From: Rhodopirellula halodulae
Lineage (GTDB): Bacteria > Planctomycetota > Planctomycetia > Pirellulales > Pirellulaceae
DNA: 64,000 nucleotides
Direction of reading: 5' to 3'
Assembly: GCF_020966775.1 (NCBI RefSeq)
Contig: NZ_JAJKFV010000029.1
Span: 613,001 to 677,000, forward strand
Every line of letters begins with the position of its first letter. The first letter of the stretch is position 1. Below, in pieces: positions 46,265-55,880 of this stretch. A program made the translations under genes and the position numbers. The notes below the pieces were generated by a model. The model was not told the origin of the DNA. It saw nothing but the letters and a program-made list of their open reading frames with translations, and made no database searches.

Positions 46265-48493
46265 ATGACCGAACCGTCGTCCGTACCGAATGCCGCGCCC
46301 GAAACGTCGGGTGACTTGCCGGACACGCTGGGCAGCATTGGCCCCTACCGGTTGATGGAGTTGCTGGGCAAAGGCGGGATGGGCGAGGTGTATCGCGCCG
46401 AAGACACGCGACTGCAACGCACGGTCGCGTTGAAGGTCATGAACGAGCGATTTTCGAAATCGCCCAATAGCCGCAAACGTATCCTGGAAGAGGCGCGTTC
46501 GATGGCGGCGGTCTACCACGACAACGTCGCGACTTTATTTGAGGTTGGGCAGCGTGACGGAACGCCGTTTCTCGCCATGGAATTGTTGCAGGGAAGCACG
46601 CTGGAAGAAGCCTTGCAGCAAGGACGACGCTTCACCTCGGAGGAAGTGGTGGCGATCGCCGATCAAGTCGCACAAGGTTTGGAGGCGGCCCATGAGCGCG
46701 GCATCATTCATCGCGACATCAAGCCAGCGAACTTGTGGCTGCAATCGCCAACGGAGCGTGTCAAGATTTTGGACTTCGGTTTGGCGCTGGCTGGGTCGGC
46801 CGTTCAAGGATTGGCCAAAGGCGAGAGCGTTGTGGGGACGCCGGGATATCTTTCACCCGAACAAGCTCGCAACGATCATGTGGATGAACGCACGGATCTC
46901 TACTCGTTGGGCGTGGTGATGTATGAGTTGTGTGCGGGGAAGGTTCCGTTACTCGCTAACAACACGCCGACGCAATTGGTCAACATTCTCTGCAAGCCAC
47001 CGTTGCCATTGTCGGAACAAACTCGCGACGGCGAACCGGTTCAGGTGCCCCTCGCATTAGAACAATTGATCATGCGATTGTTGGCGAAAGATCCAGGTGG
47101 TCGATATGAATCCGCCACGGCATTGCGACAACGGTTGTCAGAAATTCGGTCGGAGATGGACGCTGAGAAGCAATCTGCGTTGGCCATCCAAATCGACCCC
47201 GTGAATTCAGGCGTTGGGGCGGCTGTTCCAAGCGGCGAGGCTGAACAATCCGCGAAGCCAAAACCGTCCCGTTCGCGAATGGCTTGGATCGTTGTGTTGG
47301 CTGCTTGTGTGCTGGGCATCGTGGTTGGCTTGGGTTGGTGGGCTTTGGGTACGTCGCAGCAAGCCACTCAGTCACTTGCGTCGGTTCCTGCTATCGAAGC
47401 CAAACCCGAAGCTCCTGCGGTTTTAGCGTCGGAGTTGACACAGTTGAAGTTGACCGGGAATGTGATCGCGAATCCGGAAGTGGCGGTTGGTGAGATGGCC
47501 CGTTTTCGGCTGCAGCTTTCCAATCAAGCCGAATCGTCGGAAACTGATCCTCGCGTTCAATTTTCTGATGCCAAGCAAATTGCGCGCATCACCACCTACC
47601 TTCAGCAGGAAGGGATGCCAAAACGAAAGGCCCCGGCGTTTCCTCGATCGTTCTCACCGCGGCAGCTTCCTGGTCCCGGCGAGACTCAATCGATTGAGGT
47701 GCAGTTCTTAGCCAGCAACTTGGCACAGGAACGTTTCGATATTTTGTTCGAACTGCAGTCTCCGGCCGGTGCGGTGGTGGATTCGAAACGCACGCAGATG
47801 GACGTTGTCGAGAACCTTCGCACGGGTGATTTGCTCGGGTTCCAAACCGTGCGAACGTTGGCGGGGCAAGGTGCGGATACGTTTGTGCAGCGAGGATCCG
47901 GAGAGAACTTTGGAAAGAAGCCGTATGTGGAAGTTCATCGGTCTGGCAAAGAGCAAGGCTATGCGTTGAAGATCGCCGTGCTTCGTTTCGACTTGACGCA
48001 ATTGGATCCGCCATCCGGGGCCGGCGGAGAATCAGCGAAATCGGTGTTGGCACGAATCGACCGTTCGGCTTTGTTGCTGAGCGTCGCTCCTGATTCCCTC
48101 GCATCACTTTTCAACGTTCAGGTGCACGGGTGGCCGGATGACGTTTTGGGGGCGGATGGCATGGGGCCACGGAAGTGGCAGGAGGCCTCCGAATCGGACT
48201 CGCAACTCAAATACGAGCGGGCACCTTGGAAAGACGGGTTCGAGCAGTTGGTGCCGCTGGGCGAGTTTGAATTTGACAACGCCGCACAAGTGCTGAAGGA
48301 CAAACCCGACGCCGTTCGATTCGTTTCCAAAGCCATGGACGAGTTTCTTCGCACGTCGTCAGGAGTGGTCACGTTGGTGCTGTGGACGAAGTCGTGGACC
48401 AACCACCCCAGTCGGTTTCATTCCCAAGAACGATCGCCCGAATTGGCACCGGCGATGGCGGTGCGTTGGAAGACGGAGCCACCGGCACCCTGA
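46265..48493 (+). CDS. Transmembrane Ser/Thr protein kinase (Hanks type)
   Basis: 742 residues from ATG 46265. Kinase domain at about 28-290: glycine loop LLGKGGMGEVYRA, lysine in VALKVM, catalytic HRDIKPANLW, DFGLAL and SPEQARND. One membrane segment lies at about 340-362 (IVVLAACVLGIVVGLGWWAL). The external domain has DTFVQRGSGENFG then VLRFDLTQLD, the pattern of DNRLRE/CBM96-type modules, so it may sense a glycan or protein ligand. It is followed by an ECF-like sigma factor gene, an arrangement typical of planctomycetes. Confidence 0.9.
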   Translation: MTEPSSVPNAAPETSGDLPDTLGSIGPYRLMELLGKGGMGEVYRAEDTRLQRTVALKVMNERFSKSPNSRKRILEEARSMAAVYHDNVATLFEVGQRDGTPFLAMELLQGSTLEEALQQGRRFTSEEVVAIADQVAQGLEAAHERGIIHRDIKPANLWLQSPTERVKILDFGLALAGSAVQGLAKGESVVGTPGYLSPEQARNDHVDERTDLYSLGVVMYELCAGKVPLLANNTPTQLVNILCKPPLPLSEQTRDGEPVQVPLALEQLIMRLLAKDPGGRYESATALRQRLSEIRSEMDAEKQSALAIQIDPVNSGVGAAVPSGEAEQSAKPKPSRSRMAWIVVLAACVLGIVVGLGWWALGTSQQATQSLASVPAIEAKPEAPAVLASELTQLKLTGNVIANPEVAVGEMARFRLQLSNQAESSETDPRVQFSDAKQIARITTYLQQEGMPKRKAPAFPRSFSPRQLPGPGETQSIEVQFLASNLAQERFDILFELQSPAGAVVDSKRTQMDVVENLRTGDLLGFQTVRTLAGQGADTFVQRGSGENFGKKPYVEVHRSGKEQGYALKIAVLRFDLTQLDPPSGAGGESAKSVLARIDRSALLLSVAPDSLASLFNVQVHGWPDDVLGADGMGPRKWQEASESDSQLKYERAPWKDGFEQLVPLGEFEFDNAAQVLKDKPDAVRFVSKAMDEFLRTSSGVVTLVLWTKSWTNHPSRFHSQERSPELAPAMAVRWKTEPPAP

Positions 48494-48623
48494 GTCGGCA
48501 AACGAGCTGGCTCAATGGGTATTGCCGGAGCGATCCAATTTGACATGAGTTCTTCGCCCGAGGGCATTTGTGGCCCGCGTGCATTTGTGGATCAGACGCT
48601 CGTCGCTGAGTTACAATGCGGGC

Positions 48624-49469
48624 ATGAACCCACCGGCTGTGTCTTCCTCTGAACCCGATTCTGCTGCGAACACGACTTCTTCGGAAGCCGGTTCCACATC
48701 CACGATGACCTCGTCGTCTGTGGTGCGTTTGAGTCGTTCCAAGCAAACCTGGACGGGGGCGGGAAGTGCGGCGGGATTCGTGCTCCGCTACCTGCCGCCG
48801 ATGAAACGGTTGTTGGTCGACGTTCTTGGAAACGAAAAGGACGCGGAACGGGCACTCGCGATTTTGATTTCCCATTTGGTCAAAGCGGGCTATTCCGGAC
48901 ACGACCAAGGCCGACTTCGCGATTTTTTGATTCTTGGTCTGCGTTCCGCCGCGAAGGCAAGGGCCACCGAGGTGGAGACTCAGGCGAAGCAAGAGTCGTC
49001 ATCGAATGCCGAAATTCAGCTGAATCTCGAGATCGCCAAGACTGAGTCCAAGCACTGGTTGAGGTATTGGCGAGACGGTTTGATGGACCGAACTTGGCGG
49101 GCGTTGGAACGGGTTCAGCACGCGGATCGGATTCGGCTTGTTCGTGCTGGTCATGAACCGGTCAGTGATACCTCCGAATCGGTCAACGAACCCAATCAAG
49201 ATCTCGTCCATGATGTTTTGCGAATCGTGACCGATCATTCGGGGGAATCGTCCGAGGTGATCGCTGGTCGCGTCGCGGAGCTTGCGGAACGCCAAGTCAC
49301 CGCCGAGGAAGTGAAACGGCAATTGCCGCTGGCCCGAGCTTTGTTTGCTCAGTTGTTAGCCGACGAAATCATGCTGACGCTGGAGAACGCGGATGCGGCC
49401 GCGATTCAAGAAGAGATCCAGCGACTGGGGCTGAAAAAAGCATTCGCCGGTTTGCGGGTGAAGTCTTAG
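48624..49469 (+). CDS. ECF-like sigma-70-type protein, degenerate
   Basis: 281 residues from ATG 48624. Region 2-like sequence FVLRYLPPMKRLLVDVLGN then AERALAILISHLVKAGYSG and GRLRDFLILGLRSAA fits the planctomycete ECF pattern of a sigma2 domain. The region 4-like C-terminal half (DVLRIVTDHSGESSEVIAGR, then VTAEEVKRQLPLARALFAQL) is the form I remember from ECF factors of this phylum. The serine-rich N-terminal 30 residues are disordered. It lies 130 bp behind the kinase and in front of flhA. DNA recognition is not shown. Confidence 0.55.
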   Translation: MNPPAVSSSEPDSAANTTSSEAGSTSTMTSSSVVRLSRSKQTWTGAGSAAGFVLRYLPPMKRLLVDVLGNEKDAERALAILISHLVKAGYSGHDQGRLRDFLILGLRSAAKARATEVETQAKQESSSNAEIQLNLEIAKTESKHWLRYWRDGLMDRTWRALERVQHADRIRLVRAGHEPVSDTSESVNEPNQDLVHDVLRIVTDHSGESSEVIAGRVAELAERQVTAEEVKRQLPLARALFAQLLADEIMLTLENADAAAIQEEIQRLGLKKAFAGLRVKS

Positions 49470-49650
49470 CGACTGAGCGTCTCAACCATCCACGCCGTGA
49501 ACCTTCGGCCACTCAACGGGGTTTCGCGTTTTCTTGAGTCGAATTCTTCACTTTCGACAAAAAAAGAGATTTGATACCGTCGGCGAAGCGTTGCAGCGAG
49601 GAAGCTGCCGCCCGCACCTTGATTGATTGAGCCCGAAGGAACGACCGTCA

Positions 49651-51714
49651 ATGCAGTCTTTGACGCGCTACCGAGATTTGGTGTTGCCGATTGGCATCAT
49701 CGCTTGTTTGGTGGTGATTCTCGTGCCTTTGCCGCCGTTCTTGATGGACCTGTTGTTGGCCACCAACATCACCGTCGGGGTGATCGTTTTGCTGACCACG
49801 GTCTACGTGGCCACTCCGCTGGAATTCAGCATCTTTCCGTCGTTGTTGTTGGCGACCACGTTGGCTCGATTGGTGCTAAACGTCGCCACGACGCGGCTGA
49901 TTTTGACCAGCACCGAGTCTGGCAATGGTGCTGCCGCGGGCGGTGTGATTCAAGGTTTCGGCGAGTTTGTCGCGGGAGACCGGATTGAGATCGGAATCAT
50001 CATCTTTGTGATCATCGTGTTGATTCAGTTCATCGTGATCACCAAAGGTGCCACACGAATCAGTGAAGTTGCCGCGAGATTCGCGTTGGACGGGATGCCC
50101 GGCCGACAAATGGCGATCGATGCGGACATGAACGCCGGTCTGATCGACGAAAAAGAGGCTCAGCGTCGCCGCGAAGAAATCGCCAACCAAGCGGACTTTT
50201 ATGGGGCCATGGATGGTGCCAGCAAGTTTGTTCGCGGGGATGCGATCGCGGGGATCGTGATCACGTTGGTCAACGTGGCCGGCGGGCTCTATATCGGCGT
50301 GATGCGGTACGAAATGACCGTTTCAGAAGCCGCCCAATTGTTCACCAAACTGACCATCGGTGACGGTTTGGTCAGTCAGGTTCCCGCCCTGTTGATCTCG
50401 CTGGCCGCCGGTTTGTTGGTCACGCGAAGTGCTCGCAAAGCCAGCCTGCCTGAACAGTTTTTGCAGCAGTTGTTCAGCAACCCCAAAGCATTGGCCGTGG
50501 CTGGTGGATTTCTTTCGCTGTTGATTCTGACCAGCTTGCCAGCACTTCCCATGGCAACCTTGGGAGCCAGTTGCATCGGTTTGGCGGTCGTCATGAACCG
50601 TCAAAACAAACAGAGCGAACAAGACGAGCTGGCCGCGGAAGAAGCCGAACAAGCCGCCGCATCGGCACCGCCAGAAAAACGAGTGGAAGACTTTCTGAAC
50701 GTTGACCCCATGGAGTTGGCGATCGGTCTGGGGTTGCTTTCGTTGGCCGACCCAAATCGCGGTGGCGACTTGATGCAGCGAATCACCGGTGTGCGGCACT
50801 CCATCGCCGGTGACATTGGGATTGTGCTGCCAAAGGTCCGCATTCGCGACGACATGAACCTGCATGACTACGAGTATGAGATCCGTATTGCCGGGAACCC
50901 ACTGTCGAAACAACGCGTGCTTCCCGATCGTTTGCTAGCAATCGACAGCGGCCACACCACGGGTGTGATCGAAGGTGAACCAACGAAGGATCCGACTTTC
51001 GGCGAACCAGCGGTTTGGATCGATCCCATTCGTCGTGAGCAAGCGGCCATCTACGGATACACCACCGTGGAACCGGCCGCGGTTTTGGCGACTCACTTGC
51101 AAGAACTGGCACGGCGGCACGCGGATGAACTGCTGACTCGCGACGCCACCAAACACTTGGTGGATGAATTGAAAGAAGCCGCTCCGGCGGTGGTTGATGA
51201 ATTGATCCCGAATGTGTTGAAGGTCAGCGACGTTCAACAAGTCTTGCAAACACTGCTTCGAGAAGACGTGCCCATTCGGCAATTGGCGATCATCCTGGAG
51301 ACACTTGGCGATCACGCTGGACGGACCAAGGATCCCATTTGGCTCAGTGAGTACGTCCGTCATCGTTTGGCTCGCACCATCAGCACTCGTTATCGAGACG
51401 AGCTGGGGCAGTTGCACGTGATCGCGTTGGAGCCAGCCATGGAAGACCGCATCGCGGCCGGTATCGAACATACAGAGCGTGGACTTTTTGTCCGGATGAG
51501 CCCACAAGCCGTGGACTCGACTTGCGACAAAATCTCCAAAGCCGTTAAGAAACTAATCACGCTGGGACATACTCCGGTGATTTTGGTCAGTCCTCGCATT
51601 CGTCCGGGACTACGTCAGATCATCGCTGGAACGATGCCCCGCGTTCGTGTTCTTTCGTACAACGAGATCACGCAAGACACGAAAATCCAGTCACACGGCG
51701 TGGTGAGTGATTGA
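49651..51714 (+). CDS. flhA: Flagellar biosynthesis protein FlhA
   Basis: 687 residues from ATG 49651, with AAGGAA upstream. The export-gate protein of the flagellar type III apparatus. The N-terminal half has about eight membrane segments, including IPLPPFLMDLLLATNI-like and the FHIPEP-type loop region (RLVLNVATTRLIL). The cytoplasmic C-terminal half is soluble and has the substrate-docking region. Overlaps flhF by one base (TGATG), forming an operon with flhF and probably the following genes. Confidence 0.97.
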   Translation: MQSLTRYRDLVLPIGIIACLVVILVPLPPFLMDLLLATNITVGVIVLLTTVYVATPLEFSIFPSLLLATTLARLVLNVATTRLILTSTESGNGAAAGGVIQGFGEFVAGDRIEIGIIIFVIIVLIQFIVITKGATRISEVAARFALDGMPGRQMAIDADMNAGLIDEKEAQRRREEIANQADFYGAMDGASKFVRGDAIAGIVITLVNVAGGLYIGVMRYEMTVSEAAQLFTKLTIGDGLVSQVPALLISLAAGLLVTRSARKASLPEQFLQQLFSNPKALAVAGGFLSLLILTSLPALPMATLGASCIGLAVVMNRQNKQSEQDELAAEEAEQAAASAPPEKRVEDFLNVDPMELAIGLGLLSLADPNRGGDLMQRITGVRHSIAGDIGIVLPKVRIRDDMNLHDYEYEIRIAGNPLSKQRVLPDRLLAIDSGHTTGVIEGEPTKDPTFGEPAVWIDPIRREQAAIYGYTTVEPAAVLATHLQELARRHADELLTRDATKHLVDELKEAAPAVVDELIPNVLKVSDVQQVLQTLLREDVPIRQLAIILETLGDHAGRTKDPIWLSEYVRHRLARTISTRYRDELGQLHVIALEPAMEDRIAAGIEHTERGLFVRMSPQAVDSTCDKISKAVKKLITLGHTPVILVSPRIRPGLRQIIAGTMPRVRVLSYNEITQDTKIQSHGVVSD

Positions 51715-53036
51715 TGCATATCCGAACCTTCCGAGCAGCGAATCTGCAAGCGGCGCTTGCCGACATCCGAGAACAAATGGGCCCGGACGCCTCCGTGCTT
51801 CATACGCGACAGGTGCGTAACGGCTGGATGGGATGGTTGGGACGCACGCATGTGGAAGTCACCGCCGGTCTGCACGGCACGTCCGCCGCTGGTTCGTCCT
51901 CGACGGATGCCGCTGCGTCGCCGGCCAATCACGACATGGAGTCGCACGGTCCGGCCGATGTACGATCCATCGCAACAGGAACCGCCGCCGCAGCGTACGG
52001 TGCGAATTCAGGAACACCCAGTGGTTCGGCCTATCAAACTGTGAACTTGGGCGGGCAACATTCGCCATCACCGATGCATCACGATGGGGCAGGGCAGGGC
52101 GGTCGAATGGGATCGGCCTATGGCAATGCCGAGATGACTCCCGCGGAAGCACTGCAACTGCGATTGCTTCAGTCGGGGGTGGAAGAGAACACCGCACGAC
52201 GTTGGATCGCGTCCGCATCCAGCTTTGCCGCCGGGATCGCACAAACTGATTCCGGGCCTCAAAACGATTTGCGTTGGCTGGAACACCTGCAGCGTGCGGT
52301 GGCTCGTGAATTGAATTTATGTGGACCCATTCGCACGCAACCCGGCGACCGCCATGTGGTCGCGCTCGTTGGGCCGACTGGCGTGGGGAAAACAACCACG
52401 GTCGCGAAACTTGCGGCTGGTTTCCGTATCGAAGCCCGACGTCGAGTGGGGCTGCTGACGATCGATACCTATCGCATTGCCGCGGTGCAACAACTGAAGG
52501 CATATGCCGAAATCATGGATCTGCCCATGCAGGTCGTTGAAAAACCCGAACAGATGGAGTCGGCGCTCACCGCTTTGGGCGACGTCGATTTGGTGTTGAT
52601 CGATACTGCAGGACGAAGTCCCCGCAGCGACGCTCGCATCGAACAACTCACTGAGTTTCTGAGGGCGGCTCATCCGGACGAAACGCACTTGGTTTTGAGT
52701 GCGACCAGTTCGGGCGAGAATATCCGCACAACGCTCGAAGGCTTTGCGCCGGTGCGAGCCAACGCGGTCACGTTGACCAAGCTTGATGAGACGCCATGCA
52801 CCGCGCCCGTGTTGGCGGCGCTGACGAGCAGTTCTTTGTCGGCTGGACAACGCATCGTGGCGCCGCCGCTGAGCTATCTGACCAATGGACAACAGGTCCC
52901 CGATGACATCGCCGTCGCCGATGCGGCTGGCTTGGTGGCACAGTTGTTGCCGCACGTGCCGACCACCGGGATGGAAGCGATGGGTTACGAGACAATGGAA
53001 GGGTACGAATCATTGCACTACGGCGAGGCGGCTTAA
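51714..53036 (+). CDS. flhF: Flagellar SRP-family GTPase FlhF
   Basis: 440 residues. The N-terminal B domain (MHIRTFRAANLQAALADIRE), a low-complexity linker (about 55-130), and the NG GTPase domain with VGPTGVGKTTTVAKLA, DTYRIAAVQQLK, IDTAGRS and TKLDET. FlhF places flagella at a pole. The linker contains DGAGQGGR from the G-rich repeat. Downstream, the usual flhG is not present. Confidence 0.95.
   Translation: MHIRTFRAANLQAALADIREQMGPDASVLHTRQVRNGWMGWLGRTHVEVTAGLHGTSAAGSSSTDAAASPANHDMESHGPADVRSIATGTAAAAYGANSGTPSGSAYQTVNLGGQHSPSPMHHDGAGQGGRMGSAYGNAEMTPAEALQLRLLQSGVEENTARRWIASASSFAAGIAQTDSGPQNDLRWLEHLQRAVARELNLCGPIRTQPGDRHVVALVGPTGVGKTTTVAKLAAGFRIEARRRVGLLTIDTYRIAAVQQLKAYAEIMDLPMQVVEKPEQMESALTALGDVDLVLIDTAGRSPRSDARIEQLTEFLRAAHPDETHLVLSATSSGENIRTTLEGFAPVRANAVTLTKLDETPCTAPVLAALTSSSLSAGQRIVAPPLSYLTNGQQVPDDIAVADAAGLVAQLLPHVPTTGMEAMGYETMEGYESLHYGEAA
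52086..52104 (+). repeat. KOPS-type G-rich repeat, plus orientation
   Basis: Two GGGCAGGG octamers (52087, 52092) then CGGTCGA, inside flhF linker codons (DGAGQGGR). Confidence 0.7.
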
Positions 53037-53214
53037 TTTCAAAGAAATTGACTGAAGTATCAACGGGAAGCTGACCGATACTCAGAACTGCGACGGCACG
53101 CGATCGACGAAAGCCACTTGAGACTTTTTTTGAAGCGTCCGTTTAACGAGTTTGGGATAGAAGAATTCGACCCGTTTTTATTTTCTGGCCAGCCTTCACT
53201 GTCTGGATGATGAC

Positions 53215-53502
53215 GTGACCCGATCATTGGCTCTCTCACTTGGTTCTCTCGCGATGGGACTGGTTGTCCTGCGAGGCCTGTGGAACGGAGAGATGGCGGA
53301 AACCGTCGCTGCCGAAGCGATCGGAACGTTGATTATCTTCATGGGCATCGGAGGATTGGCAGGAGCCATTGCGGATCATTTGATTCGAGACGGCGTGGAA
53401 GATTTGTATCGCAAACGAGTGAAGTGGTTTCAGAATGGAGTCGCCGAATTGGGACTCGATGATGAAACCCAACCAACCGACCAAGGGACGACCCAACGTT
53501 GA
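53215..53502 (+). CDS. Small membrane protein between flhF and fliA
   Basis: 95 residues from GTG 53215. Two hydrophobic segments (LALSLGSLAMGLVVLRGLW and TLIIFMGIGGLAGAIADHLI) and a short polar C-terminus ending GLDDETQPTDQGTTQ. No family recognised. It occupies the place where flhG usually lies in flagellar operons, so it may work with FlhF at the pole or simply be a spacer gene. Confidence 0.55.
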   Translation: MTRSLALSLGSLAMGLVVLRGLWNGEMAETVAAEAIGTLIIFMGIGGLAGAIADHLIRDGVEDLYRKRVKWFQNGVAELGLDDETQPTDQGTTQR

Positions 53503-53633
53503 CGGCACGGAAGCTGGCTGACGGGATCGTTCGCAACACACACCAAGACTTATTTCATTGCTGATGACGGACACGTGTCGCGATTGCGGTGCGAAGAAGA
53601 CTTTGGCAATCAGTGATCATCACGGAGGATTCG

Positions 53634-54431
53634 ATGCCGGCTACCGCAACTGCTGACGACCCGATCTTGAAGGTATGGAGTTCTTTCAAAGCAACAACGA
53701 AGGACGCGCCTGACTACGAGCCGCTGCGGAACCAGTTGGTCGAGCGTTACATGCAATTGGTTCGCTACAACGGCGAACGCATCTGGCAACGTCTTCCCGA
53801 TGGAGTTGAGCTGGATGACTTGATCAGTGCCGGCATGTTTGGGCTGATGGACGCTATCGATGCTTATGACACCGAACGCGGCGTGAAGTTCGAAACTTTC
53901 TGCGTGCCCCGAATTCGCGGAGCCATGCTCGACGAACTTCGCAAGATGGACTGGGTGCCTCGTTTGGTGCGCAGCAAAGCCAGCAAACTGGCCACCGCAA
54001 CCAAGACTTTGGAAACCAAACTTGGTCGCGCTCCAACCGTCCAAGAGCTGTCGGTCCACATGGAGATCGACGTCAAAGAAGTCGAAAAGATGCAAACCGA
54101 GGCCAACGCGGTGGGCGTCGTTTCGCTGAACAAGAAGTGGTACGAAACGGACAGCTACAAGGACGTCCGTGAAATTGACATTTTGGAAGACAAGAAGGGC
54201 GAAGACCCCACCCGTCGCGTCCAAAAGAATGACCTGATGCGTTTGGTCACCAAAGGGTTGAACCGCAACGAACGCCTGATCATCATTCTGTACTACTATG
54301 AAGAGCTGACCATGAAAGAGATCGGGGCCACGTTGGACCTCTCGGAATCTCGCGTCAGCCAAATGCACACCGCGATCGTCAACCGTTTGCAACAGCAACT
54401 CGGCGTGCGTCGCCTAGAATTCGGGGCCTAA
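53634..54431 (+). CDS. fliA: Flagellar sigma factor FliA (sigma-28)
   Basis: 265 residues from ATG 53634; a strong GGAGG site precedes it by seven bases, which decides this start over the frame opening at 53589. Region 2 has DLISAGMFGLMDAIDAYD and FETFCVPRIRGAMLDELRKMD; region 4 has ELTMKEIGATLDLSESRVSQ. It directs late flagellar genes. It follows the small membrane gene and leads directly into a glycosyltransferase gene 7 bp later. Confidence 0.95.
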   Translation: MPATATADDPILKVWSSFKATTKDAPDYEPLRNQLVERYMQLVRYNGERIWQRLPDGVELDDLISAGMFGLMDAIDAYDTERGVKFETFCVPRIRGAMLDELRKMDWVPRLVRSKASKLATATKTLETKLGRAPTVQELSVHMEIDVKEVEKMQTEANAVGVVSLNKKWYETDSYKDVREIDILEDKKGEDPTRRVQKNDLMRLVTKGLNRNERLIIILYYYEELTMKEIGATLDLSESRVSQMHTAIVNRLQQQLGVRRLEFGA

Positions 54432-54438
54432 GACCTCC

Positions 54439-55671
54439 ATGCGTATCGCCCATGTGATCACCCGAATGATCATTGGCGGCGCGCAAGAAAACACGTTGCA
54501 TAATTGCCAAGACCTCGTTCACCTGCATGGGGACGAGGTCTTGCTCATTACCGGGCCAGCCGTTGGACCGGAGGGAGACTTGTTGCGGGATCGCACGCCG
54601 GTTGCCGCTGCGGACACAGGTCCCCGGGGTAGGGCAGGGCGGTTCGATCTGGACGGTCTGCCGATTCAGTTGATTGATTCCCTGAGACGCAACATTCATC
54701 CAGTCCACGACTGGAAAGCAGCTCGCGAATTGCGGCGGGTTTTGCATGAGTTGGATCCGGATGTGGTTCACACCCACAGTGCCAAGGGTGGCTTGCTCGG
54801 TCGGTATGTTGGCTGGGGCCTGAAACGTCGGACGACCGGCAAACGACCGGTGGTTGTGCACACGGTTCATGGCGCTCCTTTCCACGATTATCAATCCAAA
54901 TCGGCTCACGACTTCTTCGTTCGCTGCGAACGCTGGGCCGCCGCTCGCTGCCACAAATTGATCTCCGTTGCCGATGCGATGACAGATCTGATGGTCGACG
55001 CCGGCGTTACACATCGCGATAAGTTTGTGACCATTCACAGCGGGATGAATGTCGATCCGTTTGTCCATGCGACGGACCATCGCGAACGAATTCGCACCCA
55101 GTTTGGTTTGCGAGAGGAACATGTTGTGGTCGGGAAGGTGGCTCGCCTTTTTCATTTAAAAGGTCATGCCGACTTGATCGCTGCCGCGAAGCAGGTCGCG
55201 GACTCGCATCCAAACGTTCGTTTTCTGCTGGTTGGCGATGGTATCCTCCGAGAGGAATTGCAGCAGCAAATCGCGACGCTGGGTTTGCAGGAGCATTTCA
55301 TTTTCGCGGGTCTGGTGCCGCCATCCGAAGTTCCCGCCATGATCGGAGCGATGGACGTGCTCGTTCATGCGTCTTATCGCGAAGGATTGGCACGAGCGCT
55401 TCCGCAAGCCTTGATCGCGGGACGACCAGCAATCAGCTACGACATCGACGGCGCCCGCGAAGTGGTGATCGACGACGAGACGGGTTACTTAGTCGGGGCA
55501 GGGCAGATTGGTCCGCTGGCGGATCGGATCGGTCGATTGGTCGGGGACTCGGAACTTCGGCATCGAATGGGAGCCGAGGGACATCGACGCTTCACCGATT
55601 TGTTCCGGCACCAAACCATGACTCAGCGGATTCGTGATCTGTATCAGGAACTCTGCGACCAGCACGGCTGA
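54439..55671 (+). CDS. Family 4 glycosyltransferase
   Basis: 410 residues of the GT-B fold. N-terminal MRIAHVITRMIIGGAQENTL, PDVVHTHSAKGGLLGRYVG, and the nucleotide-binding KVARLFHLKGHADLI. The usual EX7E motif near the C-terminal substrate site (REGLARALPQALIAG) has glutamine for the second glutamate. It is seven bases downstream of fliA, and could glycosylate flagellin or surface glycan. Two stretches derive from G-rich repeats (54626, 55495). Confidence 0.85.
   Translation: MRIAHVITRMIIGGAQENTLHNCQDLVHLHGDEVLLITGPAVGPEGDLLRDRTPVAAADTGPRGRAGRFDLDGLPIQLIDSLRRNIHPVHDWKAARELRRVLHELDPDVVHTHSAKGGLLGRYVGWGLKRRTTGKRPVVVHTVHGAPFHDYQSKSAHDFFVRCERWAAARCHKLISVADAMTDLMVDAGVTHRDKFVTIHSGMNVDPFVHATDHRERIRTQFGLREEHVVVGKVARLFHLKGHADLIAAAKQVADSHPNVRFLLVGDGILREELQQQIATLGLQEHFIFAGLVPPSEVPAMIGAMDVLVHASYREGLARALPQALIAGRPAISYDIDGAREVVIDDETGYLVGAGQIGPLADRIGRLVGDSELRHRMGAEGHRRFTDLFRHQTMTQRIRDLYQELCDQHG
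54626..54646 (+). repeat. KOPS-type G-rich repeat, plus orientation
   Basis: GGGTAGGG (54627) and GGGCAGGG (54632) then CGGTTCGA. Inside the glycosyltransferase gene, read in another phase as RGRAGRF. Confidence 0.7.
55495..55503 (+). repeat. KOPS octamer, plus orientation
   Basis: GGGGCAGGG inside the glycosyltransferase gene (VGAGQI). The 3' flank of the long repeat is not present. Confidence 0.55.
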
Positions 55672-55730
55672 CTGAACCGAGTAGTTCGCGTTCGCGAAAG
55701 CACCATATCTCAAATGAGCCGTCTCGTCGG

Positions 55731-55749
55731 AGCAGGGCAGGGTGTTCCG
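55731..55749 (+). repeat. KOPS-type G-rich repeat, plus orientation
   Basis: GGGCAGGG at 55735 then GTGTTCCG. Intergenic between the glycosyltransferase and kinase genes. Confidence 0.6.
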
Positions 55750-55880
55750 AAAATCGGGCCGCTAACACCGCTCGTCGGGGTGGGCCGAGACAGCTGACCG
55801 GGGCAAACACACGTCTTTCGGCTGTGGGGGAGGTTGGACTATCATGCGAAGCCACAAAATCGTTTTGATCGTTCAACTCG

